A stretch of DNA of 64,000 bases from positions 25,326,192-25,390,191 of the forward strand of contig CM067072.1 of assembly GCA_033980235.1 (NCBI GenBank). Direction: 5' to 3'. The stretch comes from Diadema setosum. Lineage: Eukaryota > Echinodermata > Echinoidea > Diadematoida > Diadematidae. The stretch's first letter is position 1. Each line of letters opens with the position of its first letter. Below the pieces are notes generated by a model. It saw only the letters and a list, made by a program, of their open reading frames with translations, did not search any database and was not told where the DNA came from. Made by a program: the position numbers and the translations under genes. This document shows positions 52,751 through 64,000 of the stretch, piece by piece.

Positions 52751-53830
52751 TTTTTAATGTGTTAATTATATCTGATGAGAGACAAAAAGAAAATTGGGCA
52801 AACCAGAAAAGGGAGACTTTCAGAAGATCCCAATTTGTGTTACTTTATATGGAAATAAAATTATTTGAATATAATTGACTTGAATGTATCATTAAATAAC
52901 AAAGAAATGAAATTATCTAAATATATTCACTTATTACATCAGTTAGAATGTTAAGTAACGAATTGAGTCACACAACGTTTTACTAAGTTTTGTCGGACAC
53001 CTTTCTTTCATTTGGGAGGGGGCTTTCAGCAAGTAACAGGCCCCCTTCCTTACAAGTGCCTGTACAGTATTTAGGTGGTATTTTAAACTTATATGAGCTT
53101 ATATTTCAAACCTGAGCTTCCCTCTCTTACATCAAAAAATTAAAGGAATGTTTAAATTCTTGTAGAGTTACTTCAGAAGAGATCCATCCCAACCTTTAAA
53201 AGGGGGGTGGCAGAAGTCTCGCTGAGCATCCTCGACTGGATGCCCAAGGTTGTTCGTCCCCACTTCCAGGATGACTAGTTTAGGCCCATATTGGTATATG
53301 AAGTGTTTCACCTCCTAAGTCATATCTGTGTATGTCGTTGTCCCCTCCTCCTTCCAGGGGTGCTGGTGAAGATAATTTGCCATCTGTGGGGGTTGGAAGG
53401 TGGGACCGCTTCTTGTACAAATCCATGCAGCTGGGAGTCTGTGAAGAGGCAGCACGCCTAAAAACAGAAAATAAATAGAACATGATGAGTGCATTGAATA
53501 ATTTTTAAGAACAACAATTTCAAAGTTTTTTGTACCAATAGGAGTAATAACGAATTAAAAAGAAGAAAATTTTGGGTACCAGAAAAGGAAGACATTCAGA
53601 AGATATGTACTTTGCATTACTTTATATGGAAATAAAATCATTTCAATTTACATTGAATTGACTTGAATGCATCATTAAATAACAAACAAATCAAATTATG
53701 TAAATATGTTCAGTTACTACATAATTGTACATTTTATTCAAGTATTAAATTGAGTTACACAATGTTTTACCAAGTTTTATCACACCTTTTTCTTTCATTT
53801 GGTAAGGGGCTCCTGGCAAGTAACAGCCCC
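52751..53830 (-). repeat. Unit 7 (partial) and end of the SGNH array
   Basis: After the anchor the unit jumps back into spacer sequence (AAAAAGAAAATTGGGCAAAC) and then, at about 53200, into module 2 (53205-53460). The last spacer (53470-53830) is more diverged than the others, as expected at an array edge. Confidence 0.7.
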
Positions 53831-53982
53831 TCCCCCCCCCCCCCAATTTAAAGTAGTCTATAAGATGGGGCAAATCTGTTTTTATAGGTATGTTTGTTCC
53901 ATATATATTTATGAAGATAATGTTGACACTAATAATTGTCTGCATCATGGGCAAACCCTTGGAATGGACTTTGAAAATCAAT
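53831..53982. other. Junction between the two arrays
   Basis: Poly-C at about 53829-53844, then AT-rich sequence. No homology to either array recognised. Confidence 0.5.
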
Positions 53983-55589
53983 GTACAGTTGCATGTAGAA
54001 TCTTATTTTTGATTGGCCTTTACTATAAACATTTTGAAATAATTCTAAGTTTAGTTTTAAAATTGAAAGTTAAACCCTTGTTCTATTAAAAAAAAAAAAT
54101 GTTTCACCCCTGTCTCGTTTGCAGTCAATGCATACAGTAAAAATGCAATGATGATAAAAAGGATTGAGTTCCATAAATGTGACATGAATCAGCAGTTTGC
54201 ATAAAAACACAATTTTTCCGGGCAGGCTCAAAACATCCGCAGGAGTAGTGTAATTTCTCATACAAGACGTAGACTCACTTTGAAGATCCTGTTTATTGGC
54301 GGACAGAGTGCCTTATTCTGCCTCCCGGAGACTCCAACCTTCGAATTCTCTGCTTTTCCCCTCCTTCCCAACCCCAGTTCGTGAGCCATTCGAATATCTG
54401 AAGAAATTCATTAGAGATTGTAAATTACTCACATCACTGAAACAATAATACAATGATGAGCATATTATACGAACTCGTTACTGTGGTAACCTTGCCGTTT
54501 AAAATTTATATTGATACACCTTATGAAGCATGTTTAAAGTTTTATTAATTTCCTTAGTACGTAGTTGTTCATTTAAAATGCCAATAAATTTACCCATTGG
54601 TCATCTTTTAAATTAGCATGATTTATGTCACTTCCGTAGCTGAAGTAATTGAGGTTGATTGAACTTGATATTGGATTGCAATATTGCAATTTTGGCAGCA
54701 AGTTTTCATTAATGTCCTATGCCCACTTGTACAGTGCTCAATGCTGTCGCAACGCGATGCTACATTTATAGTTAATCTTTGATAAACAGCTCTCTTTATT
54801 CCTTTTTATCTGAGTTTCCTCCCTCTTAGTTGATAGTCTATATCAAATATATGTTATTGGAAAGAGGTTCTTACCTAATTTTCTTTTCCAAGATTCTAGC
54901 TGTTTACACTGATTGTTTTTAAAACCTGAAGAACATAGCTTTGATGCATGATACGTGTTTCACAGACAGAAAACAGATGACTTTAGTCAAATATAAATCT
55001 AATAAACAATAAATATCTTTGTCACAAACTATAATTTAGGCAAAACACTAATTGATATTATGGGAATCGGTAGAATATAACTTGTTGAATGTCAGGAATT
55101 TTTTTATGGGGGTGCTATTTGGGACTTTATGCTATTCTTGTCATTTCTGAAGTCAGGCCTAACTCTCCAAGCAGCTTTATGAAACATCCACTGGCCTGAC
55201 TTGTAATTACTAAAGTTGTACGTGTACAATGCTCAGTGCTGTCAGGAGTCAATACATATTTGGGACTTTATGCTATTCTTGTCATTTCTGAAGTCAGACA
55301 TAACTCTCCAAGCAGCTTTATGAAACATCCACTGGCCTTACTTGTAATTATTAAAGTTGTATGTGTACAACGCTCAGTGCTGTCAGGATGCAAGAGCACC
55401 ATGTATAGCTACATTTAGGTAGTCTTTGCTAAACAACACTCTTAATTCCTTTTTTTTTTCTGAGTTTCCTCCCTTTTACTTGATTATCATTGAATATAGG
55501 GTATTCGAAATAGGTTCTTACCTAATTTTCTTTTCCAAGATTCTAGCTGTTTACACTTATCATTAATCTAAAGAACATATCTTTGATTA

Positions 55590-55705
55590 TCAGCTTTGGT
55601 CGAAATGGATATGTGAAGTGTTTTACCTTGATCTTGAGTCATATCCACACATGCCCCTCCCCTGTACTGGTCATGATCATTTAAATCTGTTGGGGGTAGA
55701 AGTCA
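55590..55705 (-). pseudogene. SGNH module-2 remnant inside the second array
   Basis: GATATGTGAAGTGTTTTACC, TCTTGAGTCATATCCACACA, GGTCATGATCATTTAAATCT and GTTGGGGGTAGAAG match, in order and spacing, the module 2 text GGTATATGAAGTGTTTCACC ... GTCATATCTGCGCATG ... GGTGATGATCATTTCCTATC ... TGTTGGGGGTGGAAG. It is flanked on both sides by array-2 sequence. Confidence 0.6.
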
Positions 55706-57794
55706 ATGAAGTCAATGTACAGTTGAATGTAGAATCTTAATTTTGATTGGCCTTTACTATAAACATTTTGAAATAATTCTAGGTTTAGTTTTAAAATTGA
55801 AAGTTAAACCCTTGTTCTATTAAAAAGAATGTTTCACCCCTGTCTCGTTTGCAGTCAATACATACAGTAAAAATGCAATGATGATAAAAAGGATTGAGTT
55901 CCATAATCGTGACTTGAATCAGCAGTTTGCATAAAAACACATTTTTTCTTGGCAGGCTCAAAACATCCGCAGGAGTACTTATAATTTCTCATATAAGATG
56001 TAGACTCACTTTGAAGATCCTGTTTATTGGCGGACAGAGTGCCTTATTCTGCCTCCTGGAGACTCCAACCTTCCACTTCTCTGCTTTTGTACAGTTGCAT
56101 GTAGAATCTTATTTTTAATTGGCCTTTACTATAAACATTTTAAAATAATTCTAGGTTTAGTTTTAGAATTGAAAGTTAAACCCTTGTTCTATTAAAAAGA
56201 ATGTTTTACCCCTGTCTCATTTGCATTCAATACATACAGTAAAAATGCAATGATGATAAAAAGGATTGAGTTCCATAATCGTGACATGAATCAGCAGTTT
56301 GCATAAAAACACAATTTTTCCGAACAGGCTCAAAACATCTGCAGGAGTACTTATAATTTCTCAAACAAGATGCAGACTCACTTTGAAGATTGTGTTTATT
56401 GGTGGACAGAGTGCCTTATTCTGCCTCCCGGATACTCCAACCTTCCCATTCTCTGCTTTTCCCCTCCTTCCCAACCCCAGTTGTTGAGCCATTCGAATCT
56501 CGGAAGAAATTCATTAGAGATTGTAAATTGCTCACATCACTGAAACAATAATACAATGATGAGCATATTATACGAAATCGTAACTGTGGTAACCTTGCTC
56601 TTTGAATTTTATATTGGTACACCTTATGAAGCATGTTTAAAGTTTTATTAATTTCCTTAGCAGGTAGTTGCTCATTTAAAATGCTAATAAATTACACCCA
56701 TTGGTCATCTTTATAATAAACATGATTTATGTCACTTCCATAGCTGAAGTAATTGAGCTTGATAACAAACTTTATATCGTTTATATCTTTACTATAAACA
56801 TTTTGACTAGTAATTTACAGTGTAAATCGAATAAACGACAAATATCTTTGTCACAAACTATAATTTAGGCAAAACACTAATTGATATTATGGGAATCGGT
56901 AAAATATAACTTACTTAATGTTAGGAATTTGTTATGGGGGTGCAATTTTGCACTTTTTATGCTATTCTTTTCATTTCTAAAGTCAGGCATAACTCTCCAA
57001 GCAGCTTTATCAAACATCCGCTGGAGTACTTATAATTTCTCATACAAGGTGTAGACTCACTTTGAAGAACCTGTTTATTGGCGGACAGAGCGTCTTATTC
57101 TGCCTCCTGGAAACTCCTTCCTATTCCCAGTCATTGAGCCATTCGAATCTCTGAAGATATTCATTAGAAATTGTCAATTACTCACATCACTGAAACAATA
57201 ATACAATGATGAGCATATTATACGAAATCGTAACTGTGGTAACCTTGCCCTTTGAATTCTATATTGATACAGCTTATCAAGCATGTTTAAAGTGTTATTA
57301 ATTTCCGACGTAGTTGTTCATTTAAAATGCCAATAGATTCACCCATTGGTCATCTTTATAATTAACATGATTTATGTCACTTCCATAGCTGAAGTAATTG
57401 AGCTTGTTAACAAACTTGATATTGTATTGCAATATTGCAATTTAGGCAGCAAGTTTTCATTAATGTCCTATGCCCACTTTACAACACTCAATGCTGTCGC
57501 GATGCAATGCTACATTTATAGTTAATCTTTGCTTAACAGCTCTCTTTATTCCTTTATCTGAGTTTCCTGCCTCTTAGTTGATTGATATTAAATAGGTTAT
57601 TGGAAAGAGGTTCTCACCTAATTTTCTTTTTCAAGATTCTAGCTGTTTACACTTGTTTTTAAAACCTAAATATCATAGCTTTGATGTATGTTATGTGTTT
57701 ACGGACAGAAAACAGATGACTAGTCATTGTACAGTGTAAATCGAATAAACGACAAATATCTTTGTCACAAACTATAATTTAGGCAAAACACTAA

Positions 57795-58160
57795 TTGATA
57801 TTATGGGAATCGGTAAAATGTAACTTACTTAATGTTAGGAATTTGTTATGGGGGTGCAATTTTGCACTTTTTATGCTATTCTTTTCATTTCTAAAGTCAG
57901 GCATAACTCTCCAAGCAGCTTTATCAAACATCCGCTGGAGTACTTATAATTTCTCATACAAGATGCAGGCTCACTTTGAAGATCCTGTTTATTGGCGGAC
58001 AGAGTGCCTTATTCTGCCTCCCGGAGACTCCCACCTTGCAATTCTCTGCTTTTGTACAATTGCATGTAGAATCTTATTTTTGATTGGCCTTTACTATAAA
58101 CATTTTGAAATAATTCTAGGTTTAGTTTTAAAATTGAAAGTTAAACCCTTGTTCTATTAA
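57795..58160 (+). other. 121-codon ORF in the second array, copy 1
   Basis: MILWESVKCNLLNVRNLLWG, then a hydrophobic stretch (NFALFMLFFSF) and a second one (ILFLIGLYY) near the C-terminus. Kept open in the copies at 60053 and 61712. No family recognised. It spans the joint of a B and an A block, which argues for chance, but three open copies deserve note. Confidence 0.2.
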
Positions 58161-60052
58161 AAAGAATGTTTTACCCCTGTCTCATTTGCATTCAATACAT
58201 ACAGTAAAAATGCAATGATGATAAAAAGGATTGAGTTTAATAATCGTGACATGAATCAGCAGTTTGCATAAAAACACAATTTTTCCGAACAGGCTCAAAA
58301 CATCCGCAAGAGTACTTATAATTTGTCATACAAGATGCAGACTCACTTTGAAGATCCTGTTTATTGGCGGACAGAGTGCCTTATTCTGCCTCCTGGAGAC
58401 TCCAACCTTCCACTTCTCTGCTTTTGTACAGTTGCATGTAGAATCTGTTTTTTTTTTTTTTTATTGGTCTTTACTATAAACATTTTGAAATAATTCTAGG
58501 TTTAGTTTTAAAATTGAAAGTTAAACCTTTGTTCTATTAAAAAGAATGTTTTACCCCTGTCTCATTTGCAGTCAATACATACAGTAAAAATGCAATGATG
58601 ATAAAAAGGATTGAGTTCCATAAACGTGACATGAATCAGCAGTTTGCACAAAAACACAATTTTTCTTGGCAGGCTCAAAACATCCACAGGAGTACTTATA
58701 ATTTCTCATACAAGATGTAGACTCACTTTGAAGAACCTGTTTATTGGAGGACAGAGCGTCTTATTCTGCCTCCTGGAAACTCCTTCCTATTCCCAGTCAT
58801 TGAGCCATTCGAATCTCTGAAGATATTCATTAGAAATTGTCAATTACTCACATCACTGAAACAATAATACAATGATGAGCATATTATAAGAAATCGTAAC
58901 TGTGGTAACCTTGCCCTTTGAATTCTATATTGATACAGCTTATCAAGCATGTTTAAAGTGTTATTAATTTCCGACGTAGTTGTTCATTTAAAATGCCAAT
59001 AGATTCACCCATTGGTCATCTTTATAATTAACATGATTTATGTCACTTCCATAACTGAAGTAATTGAGCTTGATAACAAACTTTATATTGTATTGTAATA
59101 TTGGAATTTTTGGCAGCAAGCTTTCATTAATGTCCTATGCCCACTTGTACAATGCTCAATGCTGTCGCGATGCGATGCTGCATTTATAGTTAATCTTTGC
59201 TAAACGTGACATGAATTAGCAGTTTGCATAAAAACACAATTTCTCCGGGCAGGCTCAAAACATCCGCAGAATCACTTTGAAGATCCTGTTTATTGGAGGA
59301 CATATTGGAGGACAGAGTGCCTTATTCTGCCTCCCGGATACTCCAACCTTCCGATTCTCTGCTTTTCCCCTCCTTCCTAACCCCAGTTGTTGAGTCATTC
59401 GAATCTCGGAAGAAATTCATTAGAGATTGTAAATTGCTCACATCACTGAAACAATAATACAATGATGAGCATATTATAAGAAATCGTAACTGTGGTAACC
59501 TTGCCCTTTGAATTCTATATTGATACAGCTTATCAAGCATGTTTAAAGTGTTATTAATTTCCGACGTAGTTGTTCATTTAAAATGCCAATAGATTCACCC
59601 ATTGGTCATCTTTATAATAAACATGATTTATGTCACTTCCATAGCTGAAGTAATTGAGCTTGATAACAAACTTTATATTGTATTGCAATATTGCAATTTA
59701 GGCAGCAAGTTTTCATTAATGTCCTATGCACACTTGTAAACACTCAATGCTGTCGCGATGGATGCTACATTTATAGTTAATCTTTGCTTGACAGCTCTCT
59801 TTATTCCTTTATCTGAGTTTCCTGCCTCTTAGTTGATAGATATTAAATAGGTTATTGGAAAGAGGTTCTCACCTAATTTTCTTTTCCAAGATTCTAGCTG
59901 TTATACACTTGTTTTTAAAACCTAAAGATCATAGCTTTGATGTATGATATGTGTTTTTACGGACAAAAAACAGATGACTAGTCATTGTACAGTGTAAATC
60001 GAATAAACGACAAATATCTTTGTCACAAACTATAATTTAGGCAAAACACTAA

Positions 60053-60418
60053 TTGATATTATGGGAATCGGTAAAATATAACTTACTTAATGTTAGGAAT
60101 TTGTTATGGGGGTGCAATTTTGCACTTTTTATGCTATTCTTTTCATTTCTGAAGTCAGGCATAACTCTCCAAGCAGCTTTATCAAACATCCGCAGGAGTA
60201 CTTATAATTTCTCATACAAGATGCAGACTCACTTTGAAGATCCTGTTTATTGGCGGACAGAGTGCCTTATTCTGCCTCCCGGAGACTCCCACCTTGCAAT
60301 TCTCTGCTTTTGTACAGTTGCATGTAGAATCTTATTTTTGATTGGCCTTTACTATAAACATTTTAAAATAATTCTAGGTTTAGTTTTAGAATTGAAAGTT
60401 AAAACCTTGTTCTATTAA
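60053..60418 (+). other. 121-codon ORF in the second array, copy 2
   Basis: Same length and ends as copy 1, with a handful of substitutions (for example C9 to Y, W to R in SNIRWST). Confidence 0.2.
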
Positions 60419-61711
60419 AAAGAATGTTTTACCCCTGTCTCATTTGCAGTCAATACATACAGTAAAAATGCAATGATGATAAAAAGGATTGAGTTCCATA
60501 ATCGTGACATGAATCAGCAATTTGCATAAAAACACAATTTTTCCGAACAGGCTCAAAACATCCGCAGGAGTACTTATAATTTCTCATACAAGATGTAGAC
60601 TCACTTTGAAGATCCTGTTTATTGGCGGATAGAGTGCCTTATTCTGCCTCCTGGAGACTCCAACCTTCCACTTCTCTGCTTTTGTACAGTTGCATGTAGA
60701 ATCTTTTTTTTAATTGGCCTTTACTATAAACATTTTGAAATAATTCTAGGTTTAGTTTTAAAATTGAAAGTTAAACCTTTGTTCTATTAAAAAGAATGTT
60801 TCACCCCTGTCTCGTTTGCAGTCAATACATACAGTAAAAATGCAATGATGGTAAAAAGGATTGAGTTCCATAAATGTGACATGAATCAGCAGTTTGCAAA
60901 AAAACACAATTTTTCTTGGCAGGCTCAAAACATCCACAGGAGTACTTATAATTTCTCATACAAGATGTAGACTCACTTTGAAGAACCTGTTTATTGGAGG
61001 ACAGAGCGTCTTATTCTGCCTCCTGGAAACTCCTTCCTATTCCCAGTCATTGAGCCATTCGAATCTCTGAAGATATTCATTAGAAATTGTCAATTACTCA
61101 CATCACTGAAACAATAATACAATGATGAGCATATTATAAGAAATCGTAACTGTGGTAACCTTGCCCTTTGAATTCTATATTGATACAGCTTATCAAGCAT
61201 GTTTAAAGTGTTATTAATTTCCGACGTAGTTGTTCATTTAAAATGCCAATAGATTCACCCATTGGTCATCTTTATAATTAACATGATTTATGTCACTTCC
61301 ATAACTGAAGTAATTGAGCTTGATAACAAACTTGATATTGTATTGCAATATTGCAATTTTGGCAGCAAGTTTTCATTAATGTCCTATGCCCACTTGTACA
61401 ACACTCAATGCTGTCGCGATGCGATGCTACATTTATAGTTAATCTTTGCTTAACAGTTCTCTTTATTCCTTTATCTGAGTTTCCTCCCTCTTAGTTGATA
61501 GATATTAAATAGGTTATTAGAAAGAGGTTCTCACCTAATTTTCTTTTCCAAGATTCTAGCTGTTTACACTTGTTTTTAAAACCTAAAGATCATAGCTTTG
61601 ATGTATGATATGTGTTTACAGACAGAAAACAGATGACTAGTCATTGTACAGTGTAAATCGAATAAACGACAAATATCTTTGTCACAAACTATAATTTAGG
61701 CAAAACACTAA

Positions 61712-62077
61712 TTGATATTGTGGGAATCGGTAATATATAATTCATTGAATGTTAGGAATTTGTTATGGGGGTGCAATTTTGCACTTTTTATGCTATTCTT
61801 TTCATTTCTAAAGTCAGGCATAACTCTCCAAGCAGCTTTATCAAACATCCCTTGGGGTACTTATAATTTCTCATACAAGATGCAGACTCACTTTGAAGAT
61901 CCTGTTTATCGGCGGACAGAGTGCCTTATTCTGCCTCCTGGAGACTCCCAACTTGCAATTCTCTGCTTTTGTACAGTTGCATGTAGAATCTTATTTTCGA
62001 TTGGCCTTTACTATAAACATTTTGAAATAATTCTAGGTTTAGTTTTAAAATTGAAAGTTAAACCCTTGTTCTATTAA
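61712..62077 (+). other. 121-codon ORF in the second array, copy 3
   Basis: Same length as copies 1 and 2. Here the ORF opens only if a non-ATG is allowed at the first codon of the others: the genomic text at 61719 has TTG where they have ATG, but an in-frame ATG-like start is not seen at that exact base. The remainder is collinear without stops. Confidence 0.15.
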
Positions 62078-62814
62078 AAAGAATGTTTCACCCCTGTCTC
62101 CTTTGCAGTCAATACATACAGTAAAAATGCAATGATGATAAAAAGGATTGAGTTCCATAATCGTGACATGAATCAGCAGTTTGCATAAAAACACAATTTT
62201 TCCGAACAGGCTCAAAACATCTGCAGGAGCACTTATAATTTCTCATACAAGATGCAGACTCACTTTGAAGATCCTGTTTATTGGCGGACAGAGTGCCTTA
62301 TTCTGCCTCCTGGAGTCTCCAACCTTCCACTTCTCTGCTTTTGTACAGTTGCATGTAGAATTTTTTTTTAATTGGCCTTTACTATAAACATTTTGAAATA
62401 ATTCTAGGTTTAGTTTTAAAATTGAAAGTTAAACCTTTGTTCTATTAAAAAGAATGTTTCACCCCTGTCTCGTTTGCAGTCAATACATACAGTAAAAATG
62501 CAATGATGATAGAAAGGATCGACTTCCATAAATGTCACATGAATCAGCAATTTGCATAAAGACACAATTTTTCCAGGCAGGCACAAAGCATCCGCAGCAG
62601 TACTTATAATTTGTCATACAAGATGCAGACTCACTTTGAAGATCCTGTTTATTGGCGGACAGAGTGCCTTATTCTGCCTCCTGGAGACTCCAACCTTCCC
62701 ATTCTCTGCTTTTCCCCTCCTTCCCAACCCCAGTTGTTGAGCCATTTGAATCTCTGAAGAAATTCATTATACCCCCTCCAAACGAAGTTTGAAGGGGGTA
62801 TATAGGAATCAGCG

Positions 62815-62877
62815 GGCGGTCGGGCGGTCGGTCGGGCGGGCGGTCGGGCGGGCGGTCGGGCGGGCGGTCGGTCCGTT
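62815..62877 (+). repeat. GGGCGGTC minisatellite
   Basis: About eight imperfect GGGCGGTC/GGTCGGTC repeats, the 5' subterminal array of the Helitron2-like element. Source of the PPARPPARP-type ORFs on the minus strand. Strong G-quadruplex potential. Confidence 0.85.
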
Positions 62878-62879
62878 GC

Positions 62880-63540
62880 AAATCTTGCGTCGCGAACTAC
62901 TTCCTCAGTTTTCGACCGATTCCCATAAAACTTGGCACAGATGTGTGCCTTGGGTTGTAGATGTGCAAGACGTATTTTTTGACAGTACCCAAAAGTACGT
63001 TGCCATGGTAACGGCATATTATGGGCAAAAATGGGTACAAATCTTGCGTCGCGAACTCCTCCCACAGTTTTTGATCAATTTTTATGAAATTAGGTACAGA
63101 TGTTCATCTGAATATGTTAATGTGCAAGACACATATTTCCGCAGTGGCAAAAAGTGCTTTGCCATGGTAACAGCATGTTATTGGTAAAATATAGGGCAAA
63201 ATGCTTCATGGCAAAACTGCTTCATCAGTGTTCTTCCAATTCTCATGGAATTCATATTGAATGTTTGTCTTAGGATATAGGTCAGCATGACACATTTCTT
63301 GACAGTGACAAAAAGTATGTTGCCATGGTAACAGCTCACATATTATGAGCCAAAATGATGGAAAATTTTGTGTTGCAAACTACTTCCTCAGTTTTTGCCC
63401 AATTTCCATGAAACTTGGTACAGATGTGTGCCTTTGGTTGTAGATGTGCAAGACGCATTTTTCGACAGTACCCGAAAGTACGTTGCCATGGTAATGTCTT
63501 ATTAATGGCAGAAGATCAAGGAAAGATCTTGCGGATTTAA
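62880..63540 (+). repeat. Four ~165-bp units, each with a GTTGCCATGGTAAC palindrome
   Basis: Units contain CTACTTCCTCAGTTTT, ATGAAACTTGG-ACAGATGT, TAGATGTGCAAGACG and GACAGTACCCAAAAGTA. Each ends with the X-box-like palindrome at 62999-63012 (perfect), 63158-63171 (TTTGCC variant), 63319-63332 (perfect) and 63482-63495 (GGTAAT variant). Confidence 0.8.
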
Positions 63541-64000
63541 CTACTTCCTCAGTTTTTTGACCAAAGCTTATGAAATGTTGTTTGGCGGGGGTATAACCAG
63601 TCGCTGTAGCGACATTTCTAGTTAGAGATTGTAAATTGCTCACATCACTGAAACAATAATACAATGATGAGCATATTATACGAAATCGTAACTGTGGTAA
63701 CCTTGCTCTTTGAATTTTATATTGGTACACCTTATGAAGCATGTTTAAAGTTTTATTAATTTCCTTAGTAACTAGTTGTTCATTTAAAATGCCAATAAAT
63801 TTACCAATTGGTCATCTTCATAATAAACATGATTTATGTCACTTCCATAGCTGAAGTAATGGAGGTTGATAACAAAACTTTATGTTGTATTGCAATATTG
63901 CAATTTAGGCAGCAAGTTTTCATTAATGTCCTATGCCCACTTGTACCACACTCAATGCTGTCGCGATGCGATGCTACATTTATAGTTAATCTTTGCTTAA

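Larger units (their letters stand above)
39993..53830 (-). repeat. Tandem array of ~1.82-kb units carrying SGNH-hydrolase-like exon modules
   Basis: Anchor TTTGAATGTGTTAATTA occurs at 41981, 43805, 45627, 47448, 50569 and (variant) 52751. The first three intervals are 1824, 1822 and 1821 bp and the units between them are almost identical. Each full unit holds, on the minus strand, module 3, module 2, module 1 plus an acidic tail, then ~650 bp of non-coding spacer (TTGTTTAGAACAACAATTTC, TTTCATTTGGGAGG, GCCTGTACAGTATTTAGG). Later units are rearranged. The modules look like repeated first exons of an SGNH/GDSL-type protein similar to transposon-associated SGNH ORFs of fish and invertebrates. Confidence 0.82.
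62767..63622 (+). mobile_element. Non-autonomous Helitron2/Helentron-like element (HINE type)
   Basis: The 5' end TTATACCCCCTCCAAAC (62767-62783) forms a hairpin with the following GTTTGAAGGGGGTATA. Its inverted copy GTTTGGCGGGGGTATAA lies at 63580-63596, about 25 bp inside the 3' end. A second hairpin GTCGCTGTAGCGAC (63600-63613) and the terminus ATTTCTAG follow. Asymmetric inverted repeats, two hairpins and CTAG close to a T are hallmarks of Helitron2/Helentron derivatives. Sister array copies read AATTCATTAGAGATTG uninterrupted, fixing the boundary; only TTA is shared at both sides. No helicase or Rep coding. Confidence 0.75.
53983..64000 (+). repeat. Complex tandem array: ~370-bp A blocks and ~0.8-1.3-kb B blocks
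   Basis: A blocks start GTACAGTTGCATGTAGAATC and run through CACCCCTGTCTCGTTTGCAG, AGTAAAAATGCAATGATGAT, GCTCAAAACATCCGCAGGAG and ATTGGCGGACAGAGTGCC. They start near 53983, 55705, 56093, 58058, 58429, 60314, 60684, 61970 and 62343. B blocks contain CATCACTGAAACAATAATAC, AACTGTGGTAACCTTGC, CCCATTGGTCATCTTTA, CAATGCTGTCGC and AACTATAATTTAGGCAAAAC. A-A-B order recurs with uneven spacing (58058, 60314, 61970). The array runs off the window end. No recognised gene; the strand is arbitrary. Confidence 0.8.

Noticed and set aside
62649..63187. ORFs with PPARPPARPPARP or VGRAVGRAVG runs
   Set aside because: They translate the GGGCGGTC minisatellite and flanking repeat units of the Helitron2-like element.
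1..64000. tRNA, rRNA, bacterial operons, phage or plasmid modules
   Set aside because: I looked for them by eye and saw no cloverleaf, rRNA core, ribosome-binding-site-led operon or phage gene order; splice signals and repeats point to an animal nuclear genome.

Overview
The window looks like nuclear DNA of a marine invertebrate animal, not a prokaryote or virus. Coding pieces are short, bounded by GT/AG splice sites and scattered in AT-rich sequence. Microsatellites and homopolymers abound, and almost everything else is transposable-element (TE) or tandem-repeat sequence of the kinds common in echinoderms and other aquatic animals. An echinoderm or related deuterostome is my best guess from repeat style alone, with low certainty. 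No tRNA, rRNA, operon or CRISPR was seen.

Layout. 0.7-6.5 kb is a fold-back element whose ~0.85-kb inverted arms are tandem arrays rich in AGGTCA half-sites; it encloses a decayed LINE. 6.7-7.8 kb holds two phase-1 exons of an unrecognised host-like gene (minus strand) split by a MITE. 8.4-14.7 kb is a run of non-coding repeats: a TACTGTAAAAC MITE, a 15-bp-repeat inverted element, and an inverted satellite locus. 14.8-21.3 kb carries decayed transposon proteins, mostly minus strand. 23.2-24.8 kb is a dimeric satellite with a 25-bp hAT-like micro-insertion.

26.7-36.9 kb is the most protein-rich part, though most of it is relic. It has two trihelix/Myb-SANT-like DNA-binding ORFs (one with a damaged duplicate), a YqaJ-type exonuclease, three blocks of a DDE-like transposase family whose fourth and fifth members lie at 17 and 21 kb, TTF-type zinc-finger ORFs, and a locally duplicated multi-exon gene fragment. 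The recurring mix of transposase-like, YqaJ and SANT pieces on one strand suggests large multi-gene DNA transposons, partly collapsed onto one another. 36.8-39.9 kb holds nested repeats, including a LINE 3' end and the 5' hairpin of a Helitron2-like element.

40-53.8 kb is a ~1.82-kb tandem array. On the minus strand each unit carries up to three exon-like modules resembling the N-terminal half of an SGNH/GDSL-type hydrolase (GDSQ block, STPG block, GMND block). 53.9-64 kb is a second complex array with 121-codon ORFs open in three copies. A short SGNH-module remnant lies inside it, so the two arrays share history. Because these arrays give many empty-site copies, two insertions can be mapped to the base: a Harbinger-like element with ATT duplications (40079-41170) and a non-autonomous Helitron2/Helentron-like element (62767-63622).
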